Shown here in pieces: positions 11,170 through 21,369 of a stretch of 64,000 bases of DNA. The stretch is from Bryopsis sp. KO-2023 (lineage: Eukaryota > Chlorophyta > Ulvophyceae > Bryopsidales > Bryopsidaceae), in the NCBI GenBank assembly GCA_030272585.1, contig BSYQ01000010.1, positions 3,162,001 through 3,226,000 of the forward strand, in the 5' to 3' direction. Within the stretch, counting starts at the first letter, position 1. Every line of letters begins with the position of its first letter. A program made the translations under genes and the position numbers. The notes beneath the pieces are model-generated. The model searched no databases and was not told the DNA's origin. It saw only the letters and a list, made by a program, of their open reading frames with translations.

Positions 11170-11488
11170 TGTCGCTGCCGTGATTCCCGTCCGAACACGC
11201 CTTCTGTTTTGTTTCCTGCTTTTCCTTTTCTTTCCGATCTGGTGCTGGTTGATAACAAGTGCTGGTAGGTAACCTCCCTGGTTACCCTTCTCTTATTCCC
11301 TTACTTTCGCATACGTCACCTCACGGTACGTCTTGACGTGTCGTCCGTCCATGACAGTTCGTACGAGCTGGAGACACCTCGTCAGACTCGTGGCAGTGAA
11401 CTCGTTCCGTCCCATACCGGCCATTCACTGGGACGAGCTGACTTTGCGCTCAATCCGTCTCCACCCTCCTCGTACGGGTATCGCTGCT
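11170..11488 (-). other. 319-bp spacer between pol and the 3' ORF
   Basis: No ORF of its own is supported. It contains the TGA of pol and the leader of the downstream ORF, which would need internal initiation, reinitiation or a spliced subgenomic RNA to be translated. I could not identify a convincing splice acceptor. Confidence 0.4.
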
Positions 11489-14200
11489 TCAGGTACGGTT
11501 ACGACCACGCGTGCGTCGCGTACGAGCCTCCTTGACGATGAAGTCGGCCAGTAGGTCAGCCGCACTCGTGAAGTTCTCCTCTGGCTCCCACGTCGCCTCA
11601 TGTAGTGGGTACCCCTTCCATAGTACGAGGTACCTCTTTCGCTTGCCTGTTCCCTTTGATCGAAGTATGCTCTCCACCTCGTACTCAAGCTGTCCCGTCA
11701 ACTCGTCCGTGAGTACTGGTCCTGGTTCGACGTCGCGTACGAACTCGGACGAACGGCGGAACTCCTTCAGCTTTGAGATGTGGAACGTGGGATGGAGGCG
11801 CCATGTACTCGGTAGCGTCAAACGATAAGCCACCGGAGAGATCACCTTCTCGATCTTGAATGGCCCCACATACTTTCTTCGAATCTTCGAGGGCAGGTGC
11901 TTTGTAATCGCCAGTGGAATGTGTGATGAACGAAGACAGACTTCTTGGCCGACTTGGAACTCGACATGTCTGCGCTTCCTGTTCGCGTTCTCTGCCATGC
12001 GGTCCTGGGCCAGTTTGTAGTTCTTCTTCGCTTCGTTCATCTCCTCATCCATTCGCGCCACCATTGCGTCCGCCGCTTCCACAATCGACTTCGGACGGTA
12101 CACTTCGAGGGCACGAGGGTGCTGGCCGTACATGAGGTAGAACGGCGAGTAGCCAGTCGAAGCGTTCGTAGCGTTGTTAGCCGCGAACTCGGCCGTGTTC
12201 AGTAGTTTCGCCCACCCATCCGGCCTTGCTTCCACGTAGGGACGTAGAAAGTTCTCCAAGGTCCGGATTGTAACCTCGGACTGTCCGTCAGTCTGAGGAT
12301 GGAACGCTGTTGACATCTTCAACGAGGACCCAAGCAACCGGAACAGCTCCTTCCAGAACTGGCTGGTGAACCTCGGGTCTCGGTCCGAGATGATCACGCT
12401 CGGTATTCCGAACGTGGGGAACACATGTTTGAAGAACATGTCAGCGTATCCTTGGGCCGTTACTTCCTTGGAACACGGGACGAACTTGCAGAACTTCGTG
12501 AGCCTATCGACGAATACAGCCACGGCCGTGAACCCCTGGGACTCTGGAAGGTCCGTCATGAGGTCCGTGGTGACCTGTTCCCACTTGTAGGTGGGGACGG
12601 GCAATGGGTTCAGCAACCCCTTCGCCTTGGCGTTGTCCGTCTTCATCACCTGGCACGTGCTGCATGTTCGAACGTAATGGTCCACGGCCCTTCTCCATCC
12701 GCGCCACCAGTACTTTCGGCTCACCAAGTCGGCCGTACGAGCCACCCCAGGGTGACCGGCCATTGGTATGTCGTGGTGATCGTGTAGAATCACCTGGCGT
12801 TTCGTTCGTGGCACCACCACCTTTGGTAGTGCTCCTGGGTTCGGACTGGTGTAGAGAAGCAACCCGTCCTGACTAAGGGAATAATCAGAAACAGATCCAC
12901 CAGCCTGCAGTTTGGTCCGAATAGAGCTCAGAATAGGGTCTTCCGCCAGTGCATCCTGCCAAGCTTGAGCCTCCCCGGGCGAGATTTTGGCCTCCGAAAT
13001 TGCCGAGATGTGGGTGCGCCTGGAAAGCGCGTCCGCGACCACATTGCTGCGTCCTGGGATGTACTTGATGACTGGCATGATGGACTGGAAATACTTGAGC
13101 CATCGTGTCTGGGTACGAGACAACACCTTCTGCTGGAGAAAGTGGGTAGCCGGCTGATGGTCCGTGAGGACGGTGACCCCTCCTGGAGCGCCCTCGAGAT
13201 AGTGACGCCACTGAGCCAGGGCGTACGAGATCCCGAGTAGTTCGCGCTCGTAAGCCGAGTACTTCTTCTCGGCCGGGTTGAGGCCGCGACTGAGAAAAGC
13301 AACTGGCTGGAGGCCGTCGTCCCCCTCCTGCATCAATGTCGCACCCAACGCGATGTCCGACGCGTCCGTGACGACCGTGTACGCCTTAGCTGGGTCCGGG
13401 ATCCTCAGAACTGGGGCCGAGGTGAGCTTCATCTTCAGTTCCTCGAACGCCTGCTGCTGAGGAGGACCCCATTGCCATGCGACGTCCTTCTTGACCAACA
13501 TCTGAATCGGGGCCGCGATGCGTGCGTATTCCCGAATAAAACGCCTGTAGTAGGATACCAGGCCGAGGAAGCTCCTGACTTCTGCCACGTTCTGTAACGG
13601 CTGCCAGTCGCGGACCGCGGAGGTCTTACTGCAATGCGGCGAAATGCCATTTGCAGTGACCCAGTGCCCTACGAAGTCCAACTCGGACACAGCGAATGCG
13701 CACTTGGACGCTTTCGCAAACAGTCCATGCTCCCGCAGCTTCTCCAGGACGAGTCTCAGATGCTCCTCGTGTTCTTCCATCGTTTTCGAATAAACGACTA
13801 GGTCGTCCAGGAACACGACGAGGAACTGGTCATGGAAGTCCCGGAATATGTCATTTATCATCGACATAAACTGGGGCGGAGCGTTTGTCAACCCGAACGG
13901 GACTACCTTATATTCATAATGCCCGTACCGCGTTCGAAACGCAGTTTTTGGTTGGTCCTCCGTTCGGATTGGCATCTGCCAGTAACCCGAACGGAGGTCG
14001 AGTCGACTAAACACCCGTGCGCCTTGGAACCTGTCGAGCAACTCGTCCGGCAAGGGCAGGGGGTAGCGGTTCTTCACGGTCTTTTGGTTCAGCCATCGGT
14101 AATCGATGCAGAACCGCAACCCCCCGTCCTTCTTGGCCGCAAATAAGATGGGGGCTCCCCAGGGGCTCTTCGACGGCCGGATAATTTCTCGGTCGAGCAT
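11489..14200 (-). CDS. pol: Pol: reverse transcriptase, RNase H, integrase, chromodomain
   Basis: 903 residues. RT motifs: [23 protein letters not shown] and the catalytic [11 protein letters not shown] near residue 130. RNase [13 protein letters not shown] near 277, YERELLG and DALSRR. Integrase: an H-H-C-C zinc site (HDHHD...HPGV...CSTCQ), then D (TTDLMTDLP, ~546), D (ISDRDPRF, ~606) and E ([11 protein letters not shown], ~642). A chromodomain ends the protein ([18 protein letters not shown], ~840-890), which in this clade can direct integration to modified chromatin. No internal stop is present. The conserved RT start lies in the protease frame, so this ORF is joined by a -1 shift or has been separated by a small deletion. 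Confidence 0.95.
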   Translation of the reverse strand: MLDREIIRPSKSPWGAPILFAAKKDGGLRFCIDYRWLNQKTVKNRYPLPLPDELLDRFQGARVFSRLDLRSGYWQMPIRTEDQPKTAFRTRYGHYEYKVVPFGLTNAPPQFMSMINDIFRDFHDQFLVVFLDDLVVYSKTMEEHEEHLRLVLEKLREHGLFAKASKCAFAVSELDFVGHWVTANGISPHCSKTSAVRDWQPLQNVAEVRSFLGLVSYYRRFIREYARIAAPIQMLVKKDVAWQWGPPQQQAFEELKMKLTSAPVLRIPDPAKAYTVVTDASDIALGATLMQEGDDGLQPVAFLSRGLNPAEKKYSAYERELLGISYALAQWRHYLEGAPGGVTVLTDHQPATHFLQQKVLSRTQTRWLKYFQSIMPVIKYIPGRSNVVADALSRRTHISAISEAKISPGEAQAWQDALAEDPILSSIRTKLQAGGSVSDYSLSQDGLLLYTSPNPGALPKVVVPRTKRQVILHDHHDIPMAGHPGVARTADLVSRKYWWRGWRRAVDHYVRTCSTCQVMKTDNAKAKGLLNPLPVPTYKWEQVTTDLMTDLPESQGFTAVAVFVDRLTKFCKFVPCSKEVTAQGYADMFFKHVFPTFGIPSVIISDRDPRFTSQFWKELFRLLGSSLKMSTAFHPQTDGQSEVTIRTLENFLRPYVEARPDGWAKLLNTAEFAANNATNASTGYSPFYLMYGQHPRALEVYRPKSIVEAADAMVARMDEEMNEAKKNYKLAQDRMAENANRKRRHVEFQVGQEVCLRSSHIPLAITKHLPSKIRRKYVGPFKIEKVISPVAYRLTLPSTWRLHPTFHISKLKEFRRSSEFVRDVEPGPVLTDELTGQLEYEVESILRSKGTGKRKRYLVLWKGYPLHEATWEPEENFTSAADLLADFIVKEARTRRTRGRNRT

Positions 14201-15312
14201 GTCTGCTTCTTCACTTCCGCCAGTTCCGCTGGCGAGAGTTTGTACATCGGTCGAAATATCGGCTTCGTCCCTGGTTCGAGTTCAATCTCGAATTCGTGCC
14301 CGTTTCTTATCGGCGGCGTGCCTTTTGGTAAGTCGGACGCGAAGACTCGTCGGTACATATTGAGGAGTCGCTGGATCCCGTCCGGCTGGTCCGGGCGTAA
14401 AACTTTGGCCACATCATCGCTGTCATGAACGTCTTTCTTGGTACTGGTTGCTTTGGGCTCTGGTCCGGGCTGGTTAGCATCATCTTCATCGTCGACATCG
14501 TTGACTACCACCATTACGGCTTCACATTCGCCTCGCTGCATATCTCGTAGAATGAGTGATGACGAAGTGGGTATGGCGGTTCCCACACTCAACACCTGTG
14601 CTGGCTTGGGCCGCACTGAAAATTTCAGCGGAAGTGTGAGGGTGGCTTGTCCGCGCTTGACGCTGATGGTACGATGTCGGAAGTCCAGTGTGGGGTTCTC
14701 TGCTACTAGCCAAGGAAGGCCAAGAATGACGTCGTACGCCATGTTCGGGAAGACATCGAAGTCCGAGCGGAACTGCGTTTCGCCACTCCGGAACTTCGCC
14801 CCCGTAATGCGTCCCAGCGTACGTCGCTCCGTCCCGTCCGCCATCACGAGTCGTTTGGTATTGGCTCCGTCCATCTTGAGATCCAGCTCCGCTTGAACTC
14901 GTCCACTTACATAATTTTCCCAACTGCCGGAGTCCACATACGCGATTAGTGGACTCCCTCCTATTTTGATTTTGATCTCAAACCCAGTAAATCGCCCTTG
15001 GGGTCCGTCACAGGCTGCTCGACCCATAAAGTCAAAATTGTCGTCCTGTACGGATCGTCCCTCGTCCCCAGTTGACGTATCGTCATGGGGTTCCATTCCA
15101 TTTTCGCTATCGGATACGTCCTGCTCGCCACTTGAAGACGTCTGCAGGTGTGCACTCGTGTCCGCTTCGCCTGTAGCAACTTCTGTCGCCATTGGCGGTA
15201 CTTCGGAGTCGGACGGCGTCCATGCTCGTCTCTGCCGCGTCCCTGTGGGACATTCTGGCTGCTCGAAGTCTAACTCATCATTGTCATCGTCTTGTCGTTC
15301 CTCATGGTCCAT
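14089..15312 (-). CDS. Retropepsin-like aspartic protease ORF plus start of RT linker
   Basis: 407 residues from the first ATG; the frame is open upstream past the gag stop. An acidic N-terminal region precedes the protease, whose catalytic triad reads DSG ([13 protein letters not shown], near residue 127) with the flap and the ILGLPWL motif near residue 193. Its C-terminal end carries the conserved pre-RT segment ([18 protein letters not shown]), after which the RT core continues in the -1 frame. The ORF then runs on into a nonsense tail and stops at 14089, overlapping pol by 112 bp. Confidence 0.85.
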   Translation of the reverse strand: MDHEERQDDDNDELDFEQPECPTGTRQRRAWTPSDSEVPPMATEVATGEADTSAHLQTSSSGEQDVSDSENGMEPHDDTSTGDEGRSVQDDNFDFMGRAACDGPQGRFTGFEIKIKIGGSPLIAYVDSGSWENYVSGRVQAELDLKMDGANTKRLVMADGTERRTLGRITGAKFRSGETQFRSDFDVFPNMAYDVILGLPWLVAENPTLDFRHRTISVKRGQATLTLPLKFSVRPKPAQVLSVGTAIPTSSSLILRDMQRGECEAVMVVVNDVDDEDDANQPGPEPKATSTKKDVHDSDDVAKVLRPDQPDGIQRLLNMYRRVFASDLPKGTPPIRNGHEFEIELEPGTKPIFRPMYKLSPAELAEVKKQTCSTEKLSGRRRAPGEPPSYLRPRRTGGCGSASITDG

Positions 15313-15422
15313 ATTTGTTTGCTTGCTCCCATATCTTTGCCTTATTCCCTGGTCCCCTCCTGCCGTCCCGCTTGCATCGTCGTATCGTCCGTCCGGGACT
15401 GACGATGCAGCGTCCCGGACGG

Positions 15423-16862
15423 TCAGTTTATCGCCTTCTTCGCGGCATCATATTTGGGACACTCCCTGATCCCATGTCCGCGTTGATTGCACAAAAAACA
15501 CTGTATGGTACGATTTCGCCCTTGTTGCTGCCCATTGTTTCGTCCTCCAAATCGTCCACCGCCACCTCGTCCGCCACCAAATCGTCCGCCTCCACGTCCC
15601 CGTCCTCGTTGGAATCCGCGTCCTGCACCGAGAGCATTCACACGATCTCGGTTTTGGCCACCGTGCCCACGAGGATGATTGGCGCCTGGTCGTCGGCCCC
15701 ATCTGCGTCCATGACCAGGATTGTGCCCTTGGGGGTGAAGTGCTCGGACGCCATCAAGGCGTTCGGCCATTTCCACAGCGTCGGCCACGGAATGTCGTAC
15801 GTGTCCAGCCACCTGGGTCCGGATTGGTTCACGGAGACCATTGACGAAAGCAGAGAATTGCTCGGCCTCCGTCATCTCGGGTATCCTGAAGCATATGCCC
15901 TGGAAACGCCGCACATAATCGTGTACCGTACCAGACTGACGTACGGTACGTAACTCCGTGCGAGCGCGTTCCTGGACCGTGGTTGGTTCGAACTGACGCC
16001 TGAGCTCAGCGGCCCACGCGTTCCAGTTCTGAAAGGGCGCACGTCGTCCCTCAACGAGTCGCAACTCCTGAAGGTTCATCCATCGACTCGCGGCTCCGCT
16101 GGTGTGCGCACTGAGTACGCGTAGCCAGTGGTGTTCCTCGATGTCGTGTGCGCGAAGCCAACGCGCCATCAGGAGTAGCCACTCGGTCGGTCCGACATCC
16201 TGGTCGCCTGAGAACGGCTTCGGCATCTGAAGCTTGAGCTGACGTAACACCTGACCAACACCGCGGTCACGGCGTCGATTTGGTCCACCATCGCCATCAT
16301 CATCACCATCGTCGCCGTCCGGATCACCTGGTCCTCCATGTGGAACAGGAAGATGAGGTGGAATTCCCCCACCGCCCGGTCCCCCTGGTGGACCGCCGCC
16401 ACCCCCTGGTCCACCTGGTGGTCCACTGCCACCTCCTGAACCGTGTGGTGGTCCGAAGCCTCCATAGTCATCGTTCGGATCATCGCCGCCCCCGCCTCCT
16501 CCTCCTGGAGCGCCGGCTCCTTGTCCGCGGTTCCCTCGTCGCCTGGCTGACGGGTCCTGTTGGCCTACGGACGCATACGAACCCATTGCTGCGAATGGAT
16601 CTTGGGCCGCGGAGTTCAACGGGACCGGCTGCAGTGACGGTTGGGGAACTGGCACGGGAACTGGCACTGGAACTGGAACTGGCTGTGACGGCGTTCCTCC
16701 GAGGTTCAATGGTCTTGGGGCTGGCCTCGGTACAGGTGGAGCGCGTGGTCGTGGTGGTGATACGAACGTCCGTCGTATGACACGCGGTTCGGCCCACTCA
16801 CCCAACACGTGGTTCGGCCTGACAGTAGTCGGACCGAACCAGCTCACCATCATCATAGCCAC
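15423..16862 (-). CDS. gag: Gag with CCHC zinc knuckle
   Basis: 479 residues. A Pro- and Gly-rich N-terminal half precedes a retrotransposon Gag core (PFSGDQDVGPTEWLLLMARW, WMNLQEL, FEPTTVQERARTELRTVRQ, near residues 220-330). A Gly/Arg-rich stretch and one CCHC knuckle (CFLCNQRGHGIRECP) follow near residues 455-470. It assembles the particle and packages element RNA. The stop at 15423 overlaps an open -1 frame that continues into the protease ORF, so protease is probably reached by -1 frameshifting. Confidence 0.9.
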   Translation of the reverse strand: MAMMMVSWFGPTTVRPNHVLGEWAEPRVIRRTFVSPPRPRAPPVPRPAPRPLNLGGTPSQPVPVPVPVPVPVPQPSLQPVPLNSAAQDPFAAMGSYASVGQQDPSARRRGNRGQGAGAPGGGGGGGDDPNDDYGGFGPPHGSGGGSGPPGGPGGGGGPPGGPGGGGIPPHLPVPHGGPGDPDGDDGDDDGDGGPNRRRDRGVGQVLRQLKLQMPKPFSGDQDVGPTEWLLLMARWLRAHDIEEHHWLRVLSAHTSGAASRWMNLQELRLVEGRRAPFQNWNAWAAELRRQFEPTTVQERARTELRTVRQSGTVHDYVRRFQGICFRIPEMTEAEQFSAFVNGLREPIRTQVAGHVRHSVADAVEMAERLDGVRALHPQGHNPGHGRRWGRRPGANHPRGHGGQNRDRVNALGAGRGFQRGRGRGGGRFGGGRGGGGRFGGRNNGQQQGRNRTIQCFLCNQRGHGIRECPKYDAAKKAIN

Positions 16863-17097
16863 ACATTAAGGGAGAGGGCCAGGCCGCCTCTGAGGTGGCA
16901 ACCCTCAGTTCGGCCTGGAGCCTCACATTCAGCTTAGGGTCCATTAGGACACGGCCAAGGGGCCATTAGGACGCTGAGTTGGATGAAAGGGTTGGACAGG
17001 CTGTCGGCCCGGCCGAATACTTATTCGGCCCGGACCACAGCCTTATTGTAACTTGGACTATTGTAAAGATCCTTGTTTGAGAAAGTCTTTCCGTGCT

Positions 17098-18024
17098 CTA
17101 GACGTAAGTCCACTCGACTAGTCTATTTGTTCCAACGTTTGTATCAGGTGGTCCTGGTGCTGGTACGATGGGTGGTCTCGATGGTCCGGGAACTAGTATG
17201 ACGGGTCGTGGTGCGGGTTGTGGTGCGATAAGTGGTACTGGTGCAACGGGTGGTCCTTGGGACGTGAACGGTGGTATTTGGACGGCTTGGTCCAGCTGCC
17301 CCGTAGTCCCTGTTTGAGGGCTCACAGTCTGAGTCTGTGACCCTGCCATCATGGCTGGAACATTCGCTTGAGGCGGTACGGGTACAGCCTGCTTGGACCA
17401 CAACTCGACCAGCTCTTCGAACTTCTGGCCGTGGTTCTTGTCGTCCATCTTCACCTTCTCGTCCACTTCGGCCACCGCAGTGCGGGTAGAAAGCAACTCT
17501 CGGTCCAATCGCTCGGTAACTGCGTCCAGGACCCGTAGATCTTGCTCGGCTTTGGCCGCCGCACGTTGTACCTCGACTTCGGCTTTGGTCACAGCACGTT
17601 GCTGGGACAGATGGAGTCGATGTTCGGCCTCGGTGGTGAGTCGGCCCAGATCGCGGCGCTGATCTTCCAAGCGCTGGTTGAACTCGGCCCGTTGCTGCGC
17701 GAGCTGAGCTTGATGCCGCTGCTCGGCCTCTTCTTGTAGGACCGCGTTCTCGTATCTGATCTGGTCGAGCGCTTCTTTCAGGCCTTCGTGCGTATTCTCG
17801 GCCCAGGCTCCTGCATCGACCTGGATCTGGTTGAGCCGCTCGTCCACCCGGTGCTCCACGTCGACCTGGACGTTGTGGTGGATATTGTTGAAGTGCTGGA
17901 CGTTCTGCTGGACGTACATATTGCCGTGGGGCAACGCGTCCTCGGCCGTGGCGAGAGACATGGCGTCCGAAGACCCATCCTCGGCCTGAGCGACCTGGTA
18001 CGGTTGCAACTCCCCGTGGTTCAT
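17098..18024 (-). CDS. ORF0: coiled-coil, proline-rich protein upstream of gag
   Basis: 308 residues, starting about 230 bp inside the 5' LTR and ending in TAG. Residues ~40-200 are heptad-like and rich in Gln, Glu, Ala and Arg (e.g. QRHQAQLAQQRAEFNQRLED), predicting a long coiled coil. The last ~90 residues are Pro/Val-rich. No zinc knuckle, protease or nucleic-acid motif is seen. Chromoviruses usually have no ORF before gag; it could be an acquired structural or RNA-binding protein, or the N-terminal half of a split gag. A 235-bp gap separates it from gag. Confidence 0.7.
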   Translation of the reverse strand: MNHGELQPYQVAQAEDGSSDAMSLATAEDALPHGNMYVQQNVQHFNNIHHNVQVDVEHRVDERLNQIQVDAGAWAENTHEGLKEALDQIRYENAVLQEEAEQRHQAQLAQQRAEFNQRLEDQRRDLGRLTTEAEHRLHLSQQRAVTKAEVEVQRAAAKAEQDLRVLDAVTERLDRELLSTRTAVAEVDEKVKMDDKNHGQKFEELVELWSKQAVPVPPQANVPAMMAGSQTQTVSPQTGTTGQLDQAVQIPPFTSQGPPVAPVPLIAPQPAPRPVILVPGPSRPPIVPAPGPPDTNVGTNRLVEWTYV

Positions 18025-18235
18025 TCGTCGTTCTCGGCCGGTTCGTCGTCCTTGGCCGGTTCGTCCTGTGGGTCGTTTGAGGCTGTGCTTTCTGCGTCGT
18101 CGAAATCTTTGTTAGAGGTCCAGAAAGCGTACTGTCTGTATACCGCTGTCTTCCAATACGGCCCTGCCAAAGCTGCTCCAAACTCTTCCGGCTTCTGGTT
18201 CGTTTGGGATGCCGCGTTCATACGGGTAGGGAAAG

Positions 18236-18252
18236 TGTTGGCTCCGAAACCA
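18236..18252 (-). other. Primer-binding site
   Basis: Two bases after the 5' LTR the minus strand reads TGGTTTCGGAGCCAAC. The leading TGG fits complementarity to a tRNA 3' CCA end. The start resembles initiator-methionine PBSs (TGGTATCAGAGCC in plants) but with mismatches, so the primer tRNA is not certain. Confidence 0.6.
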
Positions 18253-18254
18253 GT

Positions 18255-18432
18255 TGATATGAACGTAGAGGTCACAGACCGAGACAAGAGTTAACTGCAA
18301 AAGGATAGAACTGAGGTGGGAAGGCTAGGCCGCGTTTATATGGCCTCTGGGACGGTACGAGATCTCACATCTCGAACCGTCCCCGTCCAGCTGTAACTTC
18401 TGGACGGACTGGTGAGTCAGAGGTTCATATCA
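18255..18432 (-). repeat. 5' LTR of the chromovirus
   Basis: 178 bp, identical by eye to 9252-9429. The termini are a perfect 10-bp inverted repeat (TGATATGAAC / GTTCATATCA), longer than the usual TG...CA. It contains a small inverted repeat, GGACGGTACGAGATC / GATCTCGAACCGTCC-like, near the middle. Confidence 0.95.
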
Positions 18433-18437
18433 AAAAC

Positions 18438-18998
18438 TGACGCACAAGAAAACCTGGAGCCTTCATGGTAATGGTAGGATTCCTTTTTGTTTGCACGACT
18501 AAAAAGGTAGTGATCCTCGGAACGATGGTTTGATTGCACATGCAATTTTTGATCGGAGGGTACTGAAAATTACATCTCAATATTCGTCCATTGATCCCTC
18601 TGTTCCCAATATTACCCAACAATTGATCGTTGACCGATCAGGTACCGGGCCATAATGTCCAAACACCTCAAAAAAACCTACAGAAATTCCAAGATAACTC
18701 TAAGTAACCTACCCCCCACCAACAAGCAACCACCAACTTTGAAAATCCCAGAAAATGAAAACAAACCCCCCCATATTAGAAAAAGAAAAACACCCCCAAG
18801 AAAACCCTAAAAAAGTGACTGGAAAAACCCGTCAACGCAAACCACTGACGAACAAACAACTTCAATAACTTTGAAAAACCACTCCTGATCGGAGGGTAGG
18901 AGCTTGTACAATCCGGCCTCGTGTCGGGTCTTCGGGTCCTCCCAAAGAGGGCGGAGGATCCGGGTTGTTTTCACCTCCCTTCGGGGTTGAAAAAAAGG
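18438..18998. other. Right flank of the retrotransposon
   Basis: No gene is supported beyond the minus-strand open stretch 18640-18433 discussed with the decayed frame at 8.5-9.2 kb. The word GATCGGAGGGTA occurs twice (near 18550 and 18891). Confidence 0.35.
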
Positions 18999-19050
18999 AG
19001 GTGGCTCCTGTGTTTGGACGGAAAAAAAGGTTCGAATCCTCTAGCCACCT
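18999..19050 (+). other. tRNA-like sequence with Pol III B box (truncated tRNA or SINE head)
   Basis: AGGTGGCT (18999-19006) pairs with AGCCACCT (19043-19050) as an acceptor-like stem. A consensus B box, GGTTCGAATCC (19029-19039), sits in T-arm position next to it. TGGCTCCTGTG after the 5' strand resembles a degenerate A box. Only 52 nt are spanned, so the anticodon arm is missing. It is not a functional tRNA as it stands. Confidence 0.4.
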
Positions 19051-20060
19051 CTCCCTTTCTTTCCTATTTCTCTTTTCCCTCTTTTTTTAAACTCATTATT
19101 TTTCATGCTATGAGTCTTTGTTATTCTTTTTTCACTCTTTTAGGTTAATTATTGTATTAAGAATCATTGGGAACTTCAAACTTAAATGTGCTCGTCATAA
19201 AGGAACCACCCTCTTTGTTTGGCTTGCCACCACCCCGTGGGGGATGTGCAGAGAACTTCTTTCACTCACTTTAACCCTTCCTCCACTTTTCAGTGTTTGC
19301 TTGACTTGCAGAACATAAAAAGTTTTTGTTTTTTGTTCAGCTGTCTGGCTGAAATATTCAGTGGAAATGTCAAAATGGTTGAGATTTACAAACCAAAAAA
19401 AAAGAATGGAATCATGAGCGGGCTCTTGTTGAAGTGCCCCCAACTTTCTTTTGTTCACACCATGTTTTGCAACACAAAACTTTCATGCAGTCCATCAAAT
19501 GCAGTTCTTTTTTTCTTCTTCGTGAATTCTTTCTTTCCTTTTTTTTTCATCACTCAAACTCATCTTGTTTTTTTGTTTTTTCCCAACACTCCCCATTGTC
19601 TTATCGGTGAGGGAAAAAAAAATGATCATATCCTCCACACACTCCCCCCCAAAACAAAATATTGCAAACATTGGAAGGGGGTTTATATTTTCCTCATCAT
19701 CATTTTATTTTCGATTGTTTTTTTTTAAAACCCTTTTTGTTGTTCTTCCCCCTCCCCCCTTCTCACTTTCTAACCTCCAATATCACCCCCCCCCTTTTCT
19801 TATATATCTAGAAAAGATCGTGCGAATAATTTCCCCTCACCAAAGCAAAATTCCTGGTTGAAGAGGGAAAATAAAACACAGAAGGATTGCCTCTGCAATG
19901 ACCTCCACAAAACAAAAACAGCAAGTAAACGAAAAAAACCAAAGAAAAAAAGCCCCCCGAAAACTCAAAGCCTTCTTCATACAAATCAGTGCGCAATGTG
20001 ATCGCTTGAATTCTCCAACCCACTGGATGTGAAAACACTGTCAATGCAGTATGTGTGCAT
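19051..20060. other. Intergenic, T/C-rich, no gene seen
   Basis: Homopolymer-rich DNA (runs of T and C, some A). A plus-strand frame at 19219-19728 is a by-product of T-rich sequence and lacks coding character. Confidence 0.5.
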
Positions 20061-21369
20061 TTATTGTCCGAGTTACCAGTTTTCGCTACTAGCGCTAGTA
20101 CTGAAAATTGCTTCCACGTTCATCATTCCACGGTTATTGGCAAAAAGATTTTAGATCTCATTTCCTGAACAATTGTTTACAAGACAATTATAGATCGCAT
20201 AAAAAAATCTGAAGTGGAAAGAAATAGTTGAGAGGCTCTTAGCTTCTCACCAATGTTAGTGCATTTTTAGCTTTTTCTGCTGAATTGTCTTGTCTACAAC
20301 ATTATGGCCGGTAGCTGAAAAACTAGATTTTTCGAGCTCATGGGATGCATTGGAGATAAATCCACACCTATTGAGGGTTCTAAGAAAAAAAAGCCAGCCT
20401 CGTTTGATGTAAAAAGCGTCCCATTAGGTCAATGCAAACTTGATGCATTTTGACAGTTTCTTGCCGTTTCTTGCCGCTAGAACAATTTATTCTACATGTG
20501 GACACATAAATGTTGACTAATCTTCATAATCTTCGGTGTAATGTTTCGAGAGGGATATATTACCTCCAAAGTGATATATTTTGGTGGGAATGAATGCTTA
20601 TTATGTGCCCACGATTTCTAGCCTATACTTGTTAGAGCCCCTCCAAAATATGAAACGAATTGGAGATTAAGATGCTTTTTTAATAAAAATTTCATTTTAC
20701 GAAGTTTTTTGTTGATATCTTATGGTTTTTGTACAATTAGGTCGTACATAAGGTCACACCCATGATTCGGATAAAATGAACTGTGAGAAACGCATCAACT
20801 TTGGATTAGCATTACGAGAGGATAATTGCGTCAAATGAGGCCGGATTTTTTTCTTGAGAATCCTTGATAGGTGTGGATTTATCTCCAATGCATCTCATGA
20901 GCTCGAAAAATCTAGTTTTTCAGATACCGGCCATAATGTTGTAGACAAGACAATTCTGCAGCAAGCTAAAATTACCTCCACATGAGTGAGATACTAGGAG
21001 CCTTGAAAAACTTTTCTTTTACTTGATTTTTTGTCACATTATGTGTTTTGGTCTTTTGAAACCACGATCTAAAAATGAGGTACAAACTCTACATTCCAAG
21101 CGTCGTGGAAAGAAAAATATGGAAGAGACTTTAAACGCTGTTTCTGCGACACAAAATCGTAATAAGGAGATAGGAGGCGTGCATTAGGATCTAATGTTTG
21201 AATTTTGATCTCATTTTTATTTCCCAATACATTCAAGTCATAAAAAAGGTCTCTGCAAAATTTTGGGAAAAAATATGAAGTTTGAAAGAGAAAGTGGAGG
21301 GGGTTGAACATTGTTACTAGCGCTAGTAGTTCAGAACTAGCGCTAGTAACCTGGTAACTCGGACATTAT
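20061..21369. mobile_element. Non-autonomous foldback DNA transposon with 15-bp TIRs
   Basis: The ends are exact 15-bp inverted repeats, TGTCCGAGTTACCAG at 20065-20079 and its complement at 21351-21365, flanked by a TTAT direct duplication (20061-20064 and 21366-21369). Just inside lie copies of the palindrome ACTAGCGCTAGT (20088-20099, 21316-21327, 21336-21347). The interior folds back: about 20232-20420 matches the complement of 20820-21005, nearly perfectly over ~90 bp around GGAGATAAATCCACACCTA. There is no transposase, so it is a MITE/foldback-type element needing a trans-acting enzyme. The superfamily is unassigned. Confidence 0.85.

Larger units (their letters stand above)
9247..18437 (-). 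mobile_element. Ty3/gypsy chromovirus LTR retrotransposon, full length, with target-site duplication
   Basis: Two 178-bp direct LTRs (18432-18255 and 9429-9252) flank about 8.8 kb of minus-strand coding sequence. The 5-bp AAAAC lies just outside each LTR (9247-9251 and 18433-18437). Order 5' to 3' on the minus strand: LTR, primer-binding site, ORF0, gag, protease ORF, RT-RNase H-integrase-chromodomain ORF, 3' ORF, G-rich polypurine tract, LTR. The domain order RT, RNase H, integrase and the terminal chromodomain place it in the chromovirus branch of Metaviridae-type retrotransposons. The LTRs appear identical, so insertion was recent. The gag, protease and pol ORFs lie in three successive -1 frames. 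GC content is higher than in the AT-rich flanks. Confidence 0.93.

Noticed and set aside
18999..19050. A functional or permuted tRNA gene
   Set aside because: No anticodon arm, and the 5' acceptor strand precedes the 3' strand in normal order, so it is neither a full nor a circularly permuted tRNA.
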